A program made the position numbers and the translations under genes. From Bacillota bacterium (GTDB taxonomy: Bacteria > Bacillota > Sulfobacillia > Thermaerobacterales > Thermaerobacteraceae), in contig QGUQ01000093.1 in NCBI GenBank assembly GCA_003242195.1, positions 1-7,147 of the forward strand: a stretch of DNA of 7,147 nucleotides. The letters run 5' to 3'. Shown one piece after another: positions 1-5,356 of this stretch. Below the pieces are notes generated by a model that was not told the DNA's origin, searched no databases, and saw only the letters and a list, made by a program, of their open reading frames with translations. Positions within the stretch are counted from its first letter, which is position 1. Every line of letters starts with the position of its first letter.

Positions 1-210
1 GGCCAGCCCCTGGAGGCCGCCGAGGGCCTGCGGGCGCTGATCACCGCCCACGCCGAGCGCACGGGCAGCCCGCGGGCCCGGGACCTGCTGGAGCGGTGGG
101 ACGAGGTGCTCCCCCACTTCTGGCGGGTCATCCCGCTGGCGTCGGAAGAACGGGCGGCCCGGGTGCCCGCCATCCCCGCGCCGGCGGCCGCGGCTTCGGG
201 GCTCGACTAA
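1..210 (+). CDS. gltB: Glutamate synthase large subunit, C-terminal end (partial)
   Basis: The window starts inside this gene; frame 1 reads 69 codons to a TAA stop. The visible part covers residues typical of the extreme C-terminus of the large (alpha) subunit of glutamate synthase: a helix reading LRALITAHAERTGSPRARD, then LLERWDEVLPHFWRVIP, then an Ala/Pro-rich tail. In this family the segment follows the glutamate synthase beta-helix domain and contains the recognisable TGSPRA and W-D-x-x-L-x-x-F patterns. The enzyme makes two glutamates from glutamine and 2-oxoglutarate in the cytoplasm. The catalytic amidotransferase and FMN/Fe-S domains lie outside the window, so whether it is an NADPH-dependent or a ferredoxin-dependent form cannot be judged. 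A strong terminator 50 bases downstream suggests it is the last gene of its transcript. Identification rests on this short tail only, but the match is characteristic. Confidence 0.82.
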   Translation, partial: GQPLEAAEGLRALITAHAERTGSPRARDLLERWDEVLPHFWRVIPLASEERAARVPAIPAPAAAASGLD

Positions 211-260
211 CGTCAGCGGCGGCGCGTACGGAACAACGGGACAGCGGGCGTGGCGGAAGA

Positions 261-298
261 ACGGGCGGGCGTACGGGTGACGCCCGCCCGTAACTTTT
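261..298 (+). terminator. Intrinsic terminator after gltB
   Basis: A perfect 12-bp stem (ACGGGCGGGCGT at 261-272 with ACGCCCGCCCGT at 280-291) encloses a 7-base loop and is followed by a short T run (295-298). It sits 50 bases after the gltB stop and before the next gene on the same strand. The T tract is short, but the stem is very stable. Confidence 0.78.
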
Positions 299-323
299 GC
301 CGGCCAGTACGCCTGCCGTAGGG

Positions 324-343
324 TAATGTAGTCATTAATGTAG
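324..343. promoter_or_regulatory. Operator-like dyad and repeat upstream of the PaaI-like gene
   Basis: In an AT-rich patch, TAATG at 324-328 and CATTA at 333-337 form an inverted repeat with a 4-base spacer. The octamer TAATGTAG occurs twice, at 324-331 and 336-343, 12 bases apart. The patch lies about 40 bases ahead of the PaaI-like start, where a promoter and operator would be expected. The best -35/-10 pair I can offer is TTGCCG (297-302) with TAGGGT (319-324), which is weak. The repeat is visible; a regulatory role is inferred. Confidence 0.3.
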
Positions 344-381
344 CGAGCCAGTGTGCGGACTCTCGCGGGGAGGGGAGATGC

Positions 382-798
382 ATGGGCATCCTGCTTGACG
401 AGGCGCGCCGGATCCTGGCCGCCCAGCCCTTCAGTGTCCTGCTGGGCGCGGAGCTTAACGAGTTGGAGGAAGGACGGGTGGAACTGGCCCTTCCCGTCAC
501 CTCCGAGTACAAGATCAACTACGTACGACCGGCCATCGGGGAGGTATTGATCGCAAAAGCCACGGTAGTGGCCGCGGGCAGGCGCCAGGCCGTGTGCCGC
601 TGTGACGTGCTGGTGCGGCAAGACGGCGAGGAAAAGCTGTGCGCCGTGGCGCAGGGGACCATCGCACGCCTGGAAGGCCAGGCTTCAAGGCGAGGCGAGG
701 GCGGGCGGGCGAACGCAGCGGAGTACCGTTTGAAACCACCCGGTGAAGAGCTGCTGTTGTCCCCTCCCCTCGGAGCCGCGGCGCGTCGCGGAGTTTAG
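382..798 (+). CDS. PaaI-type hotdog thioesterase with internal in-frame deletion (probably inactive)
   Basis: The 138-residue product begins like a PaaI/YdiI-type acyl-CoA thioesterase: LLDEARRILAAQPFSVLLG and a first strand region ending ELALPV at residues 34-39. It then jumps directly to the later part of the fold, SEYKINYVRPAIGEVLIA (41-58), AGRRQAVCRCDV (65-76) and the last strand AQGTIARL (90-97). In normal family members about 35-40 residues lie between these parts. They hold the main hotdog helix and the HGG motif with its catalytic acid, and no HGG is present here. Residues 98-138 are a basic, low-complexity tail beyond the usual end of the family. The start is supported by a purine-rich GGGGAGGGGAG at 367-377. 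An ATG four bases earlier (378-380) is in another frame. The stop overlaps the convergent dioxygenase stop by four bases. The gene is most likely a remnant that still reads through; a truncated non-catalytic role cannot be excluded. Confidence 0.72.
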   Translation: MGILLDEARRILAAQPFSVLLGAELNELEEGRVELALPVTSEYKINYVRPAIGEVLIAKATVVAAGRRQAVCRCDVLVRQDGEEKLCAVAQGTIARLEGQASRRGEGGRANAAEYRLKPPGEELLLSPPLGAAARRGV

Positions 799-1763
799 TC
801 GATGGGCTTCAGATGCGCCAGGATGTCCTCCCGGTAGGGCTCGAGGAACGGCGGCAGAACCACCTTCTCCCCCAGGGTCACCGGGTCTTCGTCCACGGTG
901 AAGCCGGGCCCGTCGGTGGCGAGTTCGAACAAGATCCCGTTGGGCTCGCGGAAGTACAGGCTGCGGAACCAGTAGCGATCCACGATCCCGCTGTGGGGGA
1001 TGCGGAAACGGTTCAGGCGCTCCGCCCAGGCGCGGTGTTCCTCCTCGTCGGCGACGCGGAAGGCTACGTGATGCACCCCGCCCGCCCCCAGCCGGGCGAC
1101 AGGCAGACCGGGCTGGACGGCCACGTGCAGCTCGGCGCCGGGCCCGCGCGGGCCCATGGCGTAGACGTGGACGCTATGCCCCGGGTCCCCGGGATGCTCC
1201 GGGTCCGGGTCCGCGTAAGCCCCCACGGCCCGCATGCCCAGCACTTCGCGGAGCACGAAGTCCGTGGGCTCCAGATCCGGCACGCTCAGCACCACGGCGG
1301 CGAGGCCGCGGAGCTGGTAGCGTTCGGGCACGGGGCTGCGGTCCCAGGGGACCGGTTCGTCCCCCTGGCCGCCGTCGTCCACCAGGCTGAGGCGCAGGCC
1401 CTCGGGATCCTCGAAATCCAGCACCGGCCGGCCGTCGCGCTCCGTGATCTCACCGGTGGGCACGCCGTGCTCCCGGAGGCGCCGCGCCCACCACTCCAGG
1501 GCCTCGGCGCCCCGCACCCGCAGGTACGCCCGAACGATGCTGCGCGTTCCACGCCGCTCCCGCGGCATGTCCCAGTCGAAGAAGGTCAGGTCGGTCCCCG
1601 GGCTGCCCACGGCGTCGGCATAGAACAGGTGGTAGGCGCGGACGTCGTCCTGGTTGACGCTGCGCTTGACGCAGCGCAGGCCGAGCACCTGCGTGTAGAA
1701 CCGGTAGTTCCCGCGGATGTCGGCGGAGACCGAGGTCAGGTGGTGGATGCCGGTCAGCTGCAC
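795..1763 (-). CDS. VOC-superfamily ring-cleaving dioxygenase (MhqO/MhqA/CatE-like)
   Basis: The 322-residue protein is made of paired glyoxalase/bleomycin-resistance (VOC) modules. An N-terminal half starts with TGIHHLTSVSADIRGNYRFY (residues 4-23), and a C-terminal half starts near residue 152. Expected metal ligands are visible: His7 or His8 in IHH, His231 or His232 in VHHVAF, and Glu280 in LFELAT. Length and motifs match the Firmicute ring-cleaving dioxygenases that open hydroquinone- or catechol-type rings using Fe(II). The true substrate cannot be read from the sequence. I place the start at GTG 1763-1761, because GGGAGG (1772-1777) lies 8 bases upstream and the family's N-terminus begins right there. 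An open frame continues upstream to 1925, but that part is Gly/Arg/Pro-rich and overlaps the regulator gene. It follows the HxlR-family gene by 58 bases on the same strand, so the two probably form an operon and the regulator likely controls it. Confidence 0.85.
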   Translation of the reverse strand: MQLTGIHHLTSVSADIRGNYRFYTQVLGLRCVKRSVNQDDVRAYHLFYADAVGSPGTDLTFFDWDMPRERRGTRSIVRAYLRVRGAEALEWWARRLREHGVPTGEITERDGRPVLDFEDPEGLRLSLVDDGGQGDEPVPWDRSPVPERYQLRGLAAVVLSVPDLEPTDFVLREVLGMRAVGAYADPDPEHPGDPGHSVHVYAMGPRGPGAELHVAVQPGLPVARLGAGGVHHVAFRVADEEEHRAWAERLNRFRIPHSGIVDRYWFRSLYFREPNGILFELATDGPGFTVDEDPVTLGEKVVLPPFLEPYREDILAHLKPID

Positions 1764-1821
1764 GGGCGTCGCCTCCCGCTTGTGACGTCCCCCACCGGCC
1801 GTAGTCGGCGGGTTCGTGGGA

Positions 1822-2262
1822 TCAGGGCCTGTCTCCCGCGCGCTCCCCCTGCCGCTGCGGCGACGACCGGTCTTCGGCCTCGGGGCCCCGGCGCACGGCC
1901 ACGGTGTCCCCTCCCGCCGTCCCACCGCCGGCCGCCGGATCGCCGGCCGCGGAGGCGTACCACCGGTCGGCCCAGCGCTGGATGGCGGCGACGACGGCTT
2001 CCAGTTCCCGTCCCTTGGGCGTCAGCTCGTACTCGATGAGCACCGGGCGCGTGTTGTGTACCCGGCGGGCGACGATGCCTTCGTCCTCCAGTTCCTTGAG
2101 GCGCTCCGAGAGGACGCGGTCGCTGAGCTCGGGCATGCTGGCCTTGAGCTCGCAAAAGCGCTTCTTACCCGAGAGGAGGACGCGGATGATCAGGCCGGTC
2201 CACTTCTTCCCCAGCACCTGCACCGCCCTCTCGTAGCGCGGGCACACCCTGGCCTCGGGCAC
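1822..2262 (-). CDS. HxlR/DUF24-family transcriptional regulator, YodB/CatR-like
   Basis: The 146-residue protein is a small winged-helix DNA-binding regulator of the HxlR (MarR/DUF24) family. Residues 7-34 (CPRYERAVQVLGKKWTGLII onward) closely follow the start of Bacillus YodB. The recognition region is SDRVLSERLKELEDEGIV (47-64), and the wing ends in YELTPKGRELEAV (78-90). Cys7 occupies the place of the conserved redox/electrophile-sensing cysteine of YodB (Cys6) and CatR (Cys7). The only other cysteine is Cys37; the C-terminal cysteines of YodB are absent, with WADRWY (97-102) in their place. Residues 103-146 are a low-complexity Gly/Ala then charged tail beyond the family's usual end. The start is GTG, with AGGAGGT (2272-2278) 9 bases upstream. 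As first gene of the pair with the dioxygenase, it is most likely an autoregulated repressor released by quinones or other electrophiles; that function is inferred from the family and the neighbour. Confidence 0.87.
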   Translation of the reverse strand: MPEARVCPRYERAVQVLGKKWTGLIIRVLLSGKKRFCELKASMPELSDRVLSERLKELEDEGIVARRVHNTRPVLIEYELTPKGRELEAVVAAIQRWADRWYASAAGDPAAGGGTAGGDTVAVRRGPEAEDRSSPQRQGERAGDRP

Positions 2263-2324
2263 GGGACCTCCACCTCCTCTCCCCGGCCTTTCCGCGGCCT
2301 CGTCCCGATCTTACCACAACCAGA

Positions 2325-2353
2325 TTGACGAAGGGGAAGTTGCAGTATATGAT
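2325..2353 (+). promoter_or_regulatory. Sigma-A-type promoter for the YceI gene
   Basis: TTGACG (2325-2330) and TATGAT (2348-2353) are separated by exactly 17 bases; each matches five of six consensus positions. Transcription would start near 2360, giving a leader of about 134 bases ahead of the YceI start at 2494. This is the best-looking promoter in the window. Confidence 0.72.
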
Positions 2354-2374
2354 CGTGTTGCTAGTAAAAAGTAA
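2344..2374 (-). promoter_or_regulatory. Probable promoter for the hxlR-dioxygenase pair
   Basis: On the - strand, TATACT (2349-2344) matches five of six -10 positions and overlaps the -10 box of the divergent YceI promoter by two bases. The best -35 is poor: TTACTT (2374-2369) at a long 19-base spacing. An alternative -10, TAAGAT (2313-2308), also lacks a good -35. The overlap implies that the two directions compete for polymerase or share a repressor. Confidence 0.4.
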
Positions 2375-2404
2375 GTTGTGGAAGGCTGCCGCGCCCGCTG
2401 CCCG

Positions 2405-2444
2405 CCCGGGAATGGCCGCGCCCCGGCGCGGCATGCTACCCGGG
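2405..2444 (+). other. GC-rich nested hairpin in the YceI leader
   Basis: An inner stem GCCGCGC (2415-2421) with GCGCGGC (2426-2432) and a CCCG loop is framed by an outer CCCGGG pair (2405-2410 and 2439-2444). It lies inside the predicted YceI leader, about 50 bases before the start codon. No T run follows, so it is not a terminator; it could affect mRNA stability or be chance in GC-rich DNA. Confidence 0.35.
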
Positions 2445-2493
2445 AGGCATCGTGCCCGGCAGGCCGCCACGTCGCGCGCAGGAGGTCGGGAGC

Positions 2494-3054
2494 ATGTCGA
2501 GCGGTGTCACCACCGAGACGCAGCGCTGGAACATCGATTCCTCCCACAGCACCGTCGAGTTCTCGGTGCGCCACATGATGATCTCCACCGTCAAGGGTTA
2601 CTTCGGCAAGATCGAGGGGTCGGTGGTCGCGCAGGACATCCAGGACCTGACCAAGGGCGCCACCATCGAGGCCCGCATCGACGTCAACACCATCGACACC
2701 CGCGAGCCCCAGCGGGACGAGCACCTCAAGTCCCCGGACTTCTTCGACGCCGCCAATCACCCCACCATCGAGTTCCGCAGCAAGCGGATCGAGCGGTCGG
2801 GGTCCAACAGCTACAAGCTCACGGGCGACCTGACCATCCGCGGCACCACCAAGGAAGTGACCTGGGACCTGACCTTCGAGGGCTCGGGGCGCGACCCGTG
2901 GGGCAACGAGCGCGCCGCCTTCCACGCGGAGACGAAGATCAACCGCAAGGACTTCGGCCTGCAGTGGAACATGGTGCTGGAGACGGGCGGCCTCCTGGTG
3001 GGCGAGGAGGTCCGCGTCTCCGTGGACATCGAGGTGGTCCAGCAGGCCGCCTGA
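2494..3054 (+). CDS. YceI-family protein (cytoplasmic, lipocalin-like)
   Basis: The 186-residue protein matches the YceI family along its whole length. YceI proteins form a lipocalin-like beta barrel that holds polyisoprenoid or other long amphiphilic molecules. Family motifs in order: HSTVEFSVRHMMISTVKGYF (18-37), RDEHLKSPDFFDAANHPTIE (74-93), GDLTIRGTTKEVT (111-123), INRKDFGL (149-156) and the final strand VGEEVRVSVDIE (169-180). There is no signal peptide, unlike the periplasmic E. coli protein, so it probably acts in the cytoplasm. I chose ATG 2494 because AGGAGGT (2480-2486) sits 7 bases upstream; a GTG at 2452 would add 14 residues with no family match. The gene is divergent from the hxlR-dioxygenase pair and shares its control region, which suggests a role in the same stress response. 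The ligand is unknown. Confidence 0.88.
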   Translation: MSSGVTTETQRWNIDSSHSTVEFSVRHMMISTVKGYFGKIEGSVVAQDIQDLTKGATIEARIDVNTIDTREPQRDEHLKSPDFFDAANHPTIEFRSKRIERSGSNSYKLTGDLTIRGTTKEVTWDLTFEGSGRDPWGNERAAFHAETKINRKDFGLQWNMVLETGGLLVGEEVRVSVDIEVVQQAA

Positions 3055-3061
3055 GTCCGGG

Positions 3062-3132
3062 CGGCCGCCTTACGGCGGCCGGTACCGGCGGGGCCTGAGG
3101 TACGCCAGCGCCTCAGGCCCCTTCCTTCTTCC
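3062..3132 (+). terminator. Tandem hairpins and intrinsic terminator after the YceI gene
   Basis: Two hairpins follow the YceI stop. The first is an 8-bp stem with a TTAC loop (CGGCCGCC 3062-3069 with GGCGGCCG 3074-3081). The second is a perfect 11-bp stem (GGGGCCTGAGG 3090-3100 with CCTCAGGCCCC 3111-3121) followed at once by the T-rich TTCCTTCTTCC (3122-3132). The second is a good rho-independent terminator for the + strand. Read from the asnB side it lacks a T run, so it would not clearly terminate asnB. Confidence 0.75.
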
Positions 3133-3215
3133 ACGAGGAATGTGAGGGGACACGCGCCCTCGCCGCACGCCCTCGCGCCGCCCAGGGGGGCACCGGCGGG
3201 GCGCCCGCTGGCGGG

Positions 3216-5057
3216 CTACCGGATCTCCACGCGGTAGCGCCGCATCCACAGGTCCACCTGGGCCAGGTAGGCCAGGAGCTGGGGCCGGCGCATGAGCTGG
3301 CCGAACCAGGGCACGTCGAACTCGCCGCCCGCCCGGGCCAGCCGGCTCACCGCCTCCGCGTCCAGCAGCGGCCGTAGCGGCGACGCCGGGTCCTCCAGGA
3401 CCTGCTCCACCCAGGCACTGACGGCCGCCAGGTAGGCCGGGTTGAAGGTCTTGGGGAAGGGGCTCTTCTTCCGCCGGAGGACGGCCTCCGGCAGGACCCC
3501 CTCCAGCGCCCGCCGCAGCAGGCCCTTCTCCCGCCCCCCGGTGGTCTTCATCTCCCACGGCACGTTCCAGACGTACTCCACCAGGCGGTGGTCGCAAAAG
3601 GGCACGCGCACCTCCAGCCCCGCGGCCATGCTCATGCGGTCCTTGCGGTCCAGCAGCACGGGCATCCAGCGGGTCAGCGTCAGGTAGGCGATCTCCCGTC
3701 GCCGCGCGGCGGCCGGTTCCTCCCCCGCCAGGCGGGGCACCTCGGCCAGCGCCTGCCGGTAGCGTTCCGCCAGGTACTCCCGCGGCCGGATGCGGGCGAT
3801 CACCTCGGGCGCCAGCACCCCCAGCCGCGCCTCCAGCTTGCGGGACCAGGGGAAGGTCTCCGCCGCCAGCGCGTCCTCCCGGAAGAACCAGGGGTAGCCG
3901 CCGAAGACCTCGTCGGCGCACTCGCCCGACAGGGCGACGGTGGCCTCCTTCTTGATCTCGCGGCAGAAAAGATAGAGGGAGGCGTCGATGTCGGCCATGC
4001 CGGGCAGGTCGCGGGCCTCCACCGCCCGGGCCAGCCCTTCCACCAGCTCCGCCGTGTCCAGGCGCACCTCCCGGTGGGCGGTCCCGAAGTGGGCCGCCAC
4101 CAGCCGCACGTAGGGCGTGTCGGCCTCGGGCTGGAAGTCGTTGGGCTCGAAGTAGCGCTCGTTGCCGGCGTAATCCAGGGAAAAGGTGCGGAGCGGTCCG
4201 GTCCCCTGCCGCGCCACCGCCCGGGCGGCGAAGGCGGTGATGGCGCTGGAGTCCAGCCCGCCCGAGAGCAGGGTGCAGACGGGCACGTCGGAGACCAGCT
4301 GCCGCTCGGCGGCATCGGCCAGCAGGTCCCGCACGGTGGCGATGGTGCGGTCCAGGGAATCCTCGTGGGGCCGGCTCTCCAGGGCCCAGTAGCGGCCGAG
4401 GTGCAGGCCGTTGCGGTCCCAGAACAGGTAGTGGCCGGGCAGCAGCTCGTCAACGCCCTTGAACACGCCGTGGCCCGGCGTGCGGGCCGGTCCCAGGGCG
4501 AAGATCTCCGCCAGCCCTTCCTCGTCCACCACGGGTTCCACCGCGGGGTGGGCCAGCAGCGCCTTCAGCTCCGAGGCGAAGAGGAAGGCGCTGCCGCGCC
4601 GGGCGTAGAAGAGCGGCTTTACGCCCAGGCGGTCCCGGGCCAGGAAGAGCCGCTGGGCACCTTCGTCCCAGATGCCAAAGGCGAAGATCCCGTTCAACCG
4701 CTCGAGACAGGCCGGGCCCCACTCGATGAAGGCGACCAGCAGCACCTCGGTGTCCGAACGGCTGCGGAAATGGTGGCCGCGGGCGATCAGCTCCTGGCGG
4801 AGCTCGGCCGTGTTGTAGAGCTCGCCGTTATAGGTCAGGACGAACCGCGACCCGCCGCGGTCACGCACCATGGGCTGCCTGCCGCCCGCGGGATCAATGA
4901 CGGCCAGCCGCCGGTGACCGATGGCGGCGTGGCGGGATACCCAGTAGCCGCAGTCGTCCGGCCCGCGGCACGCGAGGGTGTCGGTCATGGCTGCCAGCAC
5001 CGGTCGCTGCCCGGTCAGGTCCTGTTCCCAGTCGATCCAGCCCGCGATGCCGCACAT
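3216..5057 (-). CDS. asnB: Asparagine synthetase (glutamine-hydrolysing)
   Basis: The 613-residue enzyme converts aspartate, glutamine and ATP to asparagine, glutamate, AMP and pyrophosphate in the cytoplasm. The N-terminal glutamine amidotransferase domain (about 1-210) has the nucleophile Cys2 in MCGIAGW, RGPDDCGYW (31-39), HRRLAVID (48-55), YNGELYN (76-82) and SRSDTEVLL (99-107). The synthetase domain (about 230-600) has the ATP-binding PP-loop SGGLDSS (265-271), SGECADEVFGGYPWFF (377-392), DRKDRMSMAAGLEVRVPF (470-487) and KSPFPKTFNPAY (531-542). All expected key residues are present and the length is normal, so it should be active. The start is fixed by Cys2 and by AAGGAGGT (5067-5074) nine bases upstream. 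A possible -10, TAGGAT (5110-5105), lies about 50 bases before the start, but I find no convincing -35. Next to the stop is a small GCCCGC/GCGGGC dyad (3203-3216) without a T run. It is divergent from amt, so both may respond to nitrogen status. Confidence 0.95.
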   Translation of the reverse strand: MCGIAGWIDWEQDLTGQRPVLAAMTDTLACRGPDDCGYWVSRHAAIGHRRLAVIDPAGGRQPMVRDRGGSRFVLTYNGELYNTAELRQELIARGHHFRSRSDTEVLLVAFIEWGPACLERLNGIFAFGIWDEGAQRLFLARDRLGVKPLFYARRGSAFLFASELKALLAHPAVEPVVDEEGLAEIFALGPARTPGHGVFKGVDELLPGHYLFWDRNGLHLGRYWALESRPHEDSLDRTIATVRDLLADAAERQLVSDVPVCTLLSGGLDSSAITAFAARAVARQGTGPLRTFSLDYAGNERYFEPNDFQPEADTPYVRLVAAHFGTAHREVRLDTAELVEGLARAVEARDLPGMADIDASLYLFCREIKKEATVALSGECADEVFGGYPWFFREDALAAETFPWSRKLEARLGVLAPEVIARIRPREYLAERYRQALAEVPRLAGEEPAAARRREIAYLTLTRWMPVLLDRKDRMSMAAGLEVRVPFCDHRLVEYVWNVPWEMKTTGGREKGLLRRALEGVLPEAVLRRKKSPFPKTFNPAYLAAVSAWVEQVLEDPASPLRPLLDAEAVSRLARAGGEFDVPWFGQLMRRPQLLAYLAQVDLWMRRYRVEIR

Positions 5058-5177
5058 GGGTGTCCGACCTCCTTGGGTGGGCGGCCGCCGGCCCCGCCTG
5101 GGCCATCCTACGCGGGCCCGGCGTGCCCGTGCCTGTCCCCCGCCGCCGGCGCGCGGCGGCCGCAGCCGGTCGGCAAT

Positions 5178-5223
5178 CCGTCAGCTTCTCGTCAGCCCCT
5201 TGGCAACCGGCCCCCGTTGACGG
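5178..5223. promoter_or_regulatory. Repeated CGTCAGC sites upstream of the amt promoter
   Basis: CGTCAGC occurs at 5179-5185 and again at 5190-5196, exactly 11 bases apart, about one helical turn. A near-copy in the opposite orientation, GTTGACGG (complement CCGTCAAC), spans the -35 box at 5216-5223. Direct repeats at one-turn spacing just upstream of a -35 are typical of activator sites, for example those of OmpR-type response regulators. The cognate protein is not identifiable here. The asnB start lies 120 bases to the left, so the sites could serve both genes. Confidence 0.4.
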
Positions 5224-5246
5224 CCGGCGCGGCGCCCGGCTAGTCT
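5217..5246 (+). promoter_or_regulatory. Likely amt promoter
   Basis: TTGACG (5217-5222, five of six consensus positions) is followed after 18 bases by TAGTCT (5241-5246), which keeps the important T1, A2 and T6. Transcription would begin near 5253, leaving a leader of about 228 bases before the Amt start at 5481. A weak -10 with upstream repeats suggests dependence on an activator. Confidence 0.5.
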
Positions 5247-5257
5247 TCAAGGCAAGG

Positions 5258-5322
5258 CCGGCACCGCAGCCGGGGCCGGCCCCGCGAGCCGGACGATGGT
5301 GTCCGGGCGGGCGACGGAGCCC
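5258..5322 (+). promoter_or_regulatory. Tandem six-base-loop hairpins in the amt leader (possible ANTAR-type antiterminator)
   Basis: Three short hairpins follow one another. H1: CCGGC (5258-5262), loop ACCGCA, GCCGG (5269-5273). H2: CCGGAC (5289-5294), loop GATGGT, GTCCGG (5301-5306). H3: GGGC (5309-5312), loop GACGGA, GCCC (5319-5322). All loops have six bases, and the H2 and H3 loops share the pattern GAYGGW. The 3' arm of H3 is the same GCCC that begins the terminator stem, so H3 and the terminator exclude each other. ANTAR-domain antiterminators bind paired hairpins with hexanucleotide loops carrying A at position 1 and G at position 4. H1 fits that rule; H2 and H3 have the G but not the A. 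H1 can also be displaced by the palindrome at 5271-5284. The structures are seen; the ANTAR assignment is inference. No ANTAR gene lies in the window. Confidence 0.42.
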
Positions 5323-5356
5323 ATCTGCAACCGGGAGGTTGCGGGTGGGCCTTTTT
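5319..5356 (+). terminator. Intrinsic terminator (attenuator) inside the amt leader
   Basis: A continuous 14-bp stem, 5319-5332 with 5337-5350 (two G-U pairs in RNA), is capped by a GNRA-type GGGA tetraloop. After one C comes a run of five T's (5352-5356). It lies about 65 bases downstream of the predicted transcription start and 125 bases before the Amt start, on the coding strand. It cannot belong to asnB, which runs the other way. It therefore looks like a conditional terminator controlling amt expression. Confidence 0.82.

Larger units (their letters stand above)
2314..2381. promoter_or_regulatory. Operator-like repeats in the hxlR/yceI divergent control region
   Basis: This AT-rich stretch in a GC-rich background holds both divergent promoters. 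GTTGCAGTA (2339-2347) recurs as GTTGCTAGTA (2357-2366), 18 bases on, bracketing the overlapping -10 boxes. A third AGTA lies at 2370-2373. An outer perfect inverted repeat, CCACAAC (2314-2320) and GTTGTGG (2375-2381), has centres 61 bases apart. The HxlR-family protein encoded next door is the natural candidate to bind here and repress both directions. Repeats are seen; binding is inferred. Confidence 0.42.

Noticed and set aside
1764..1925. Upstream extension of the dioxygenase frame to 1925
   Set aside because: It would overlap the hxlR coding region and add 54 low-complexity residues; the GTG at 1763 has a good ribosome site and matches the family start.
813..2039. Long + strand open frame opposite the dioxygenase and part of hxlR
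   Set aside because: The opposite strand has clear VOC and HxlR motifs with good ribosome sites; this frame shows no recognisable domain.
2452..2493. GTG 2452 as the YceI start
   Set aside because: The added 14 residues are unlike the family, and the AGGAGGT site at 2480-2486 is placed for ATG 2494.
5079..5165. Palindromic GC blocks such as GGCGGCCGCC and CCGCCGC/GCGGCGG
   Set aside because: Short self-complementary GC runs are expected in DNA of this composition and have no T run or positional logic.
5058..5166. T-box leader for asnB
   Set aside because: T-box leaders regulate some Firmicute amino-acid genes, but the asnB upstream region has no T-box sequence, specifier loop or terminator on the - strand.
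3588..5243. Long + strand open frame opposite asnB (551 codons)
   Set aside because: It is antisense to a complete asnB with all motifs; its translation is Gly/Gln/His/Arg-rich without family features. Such shadows are common in GC-rich genes.
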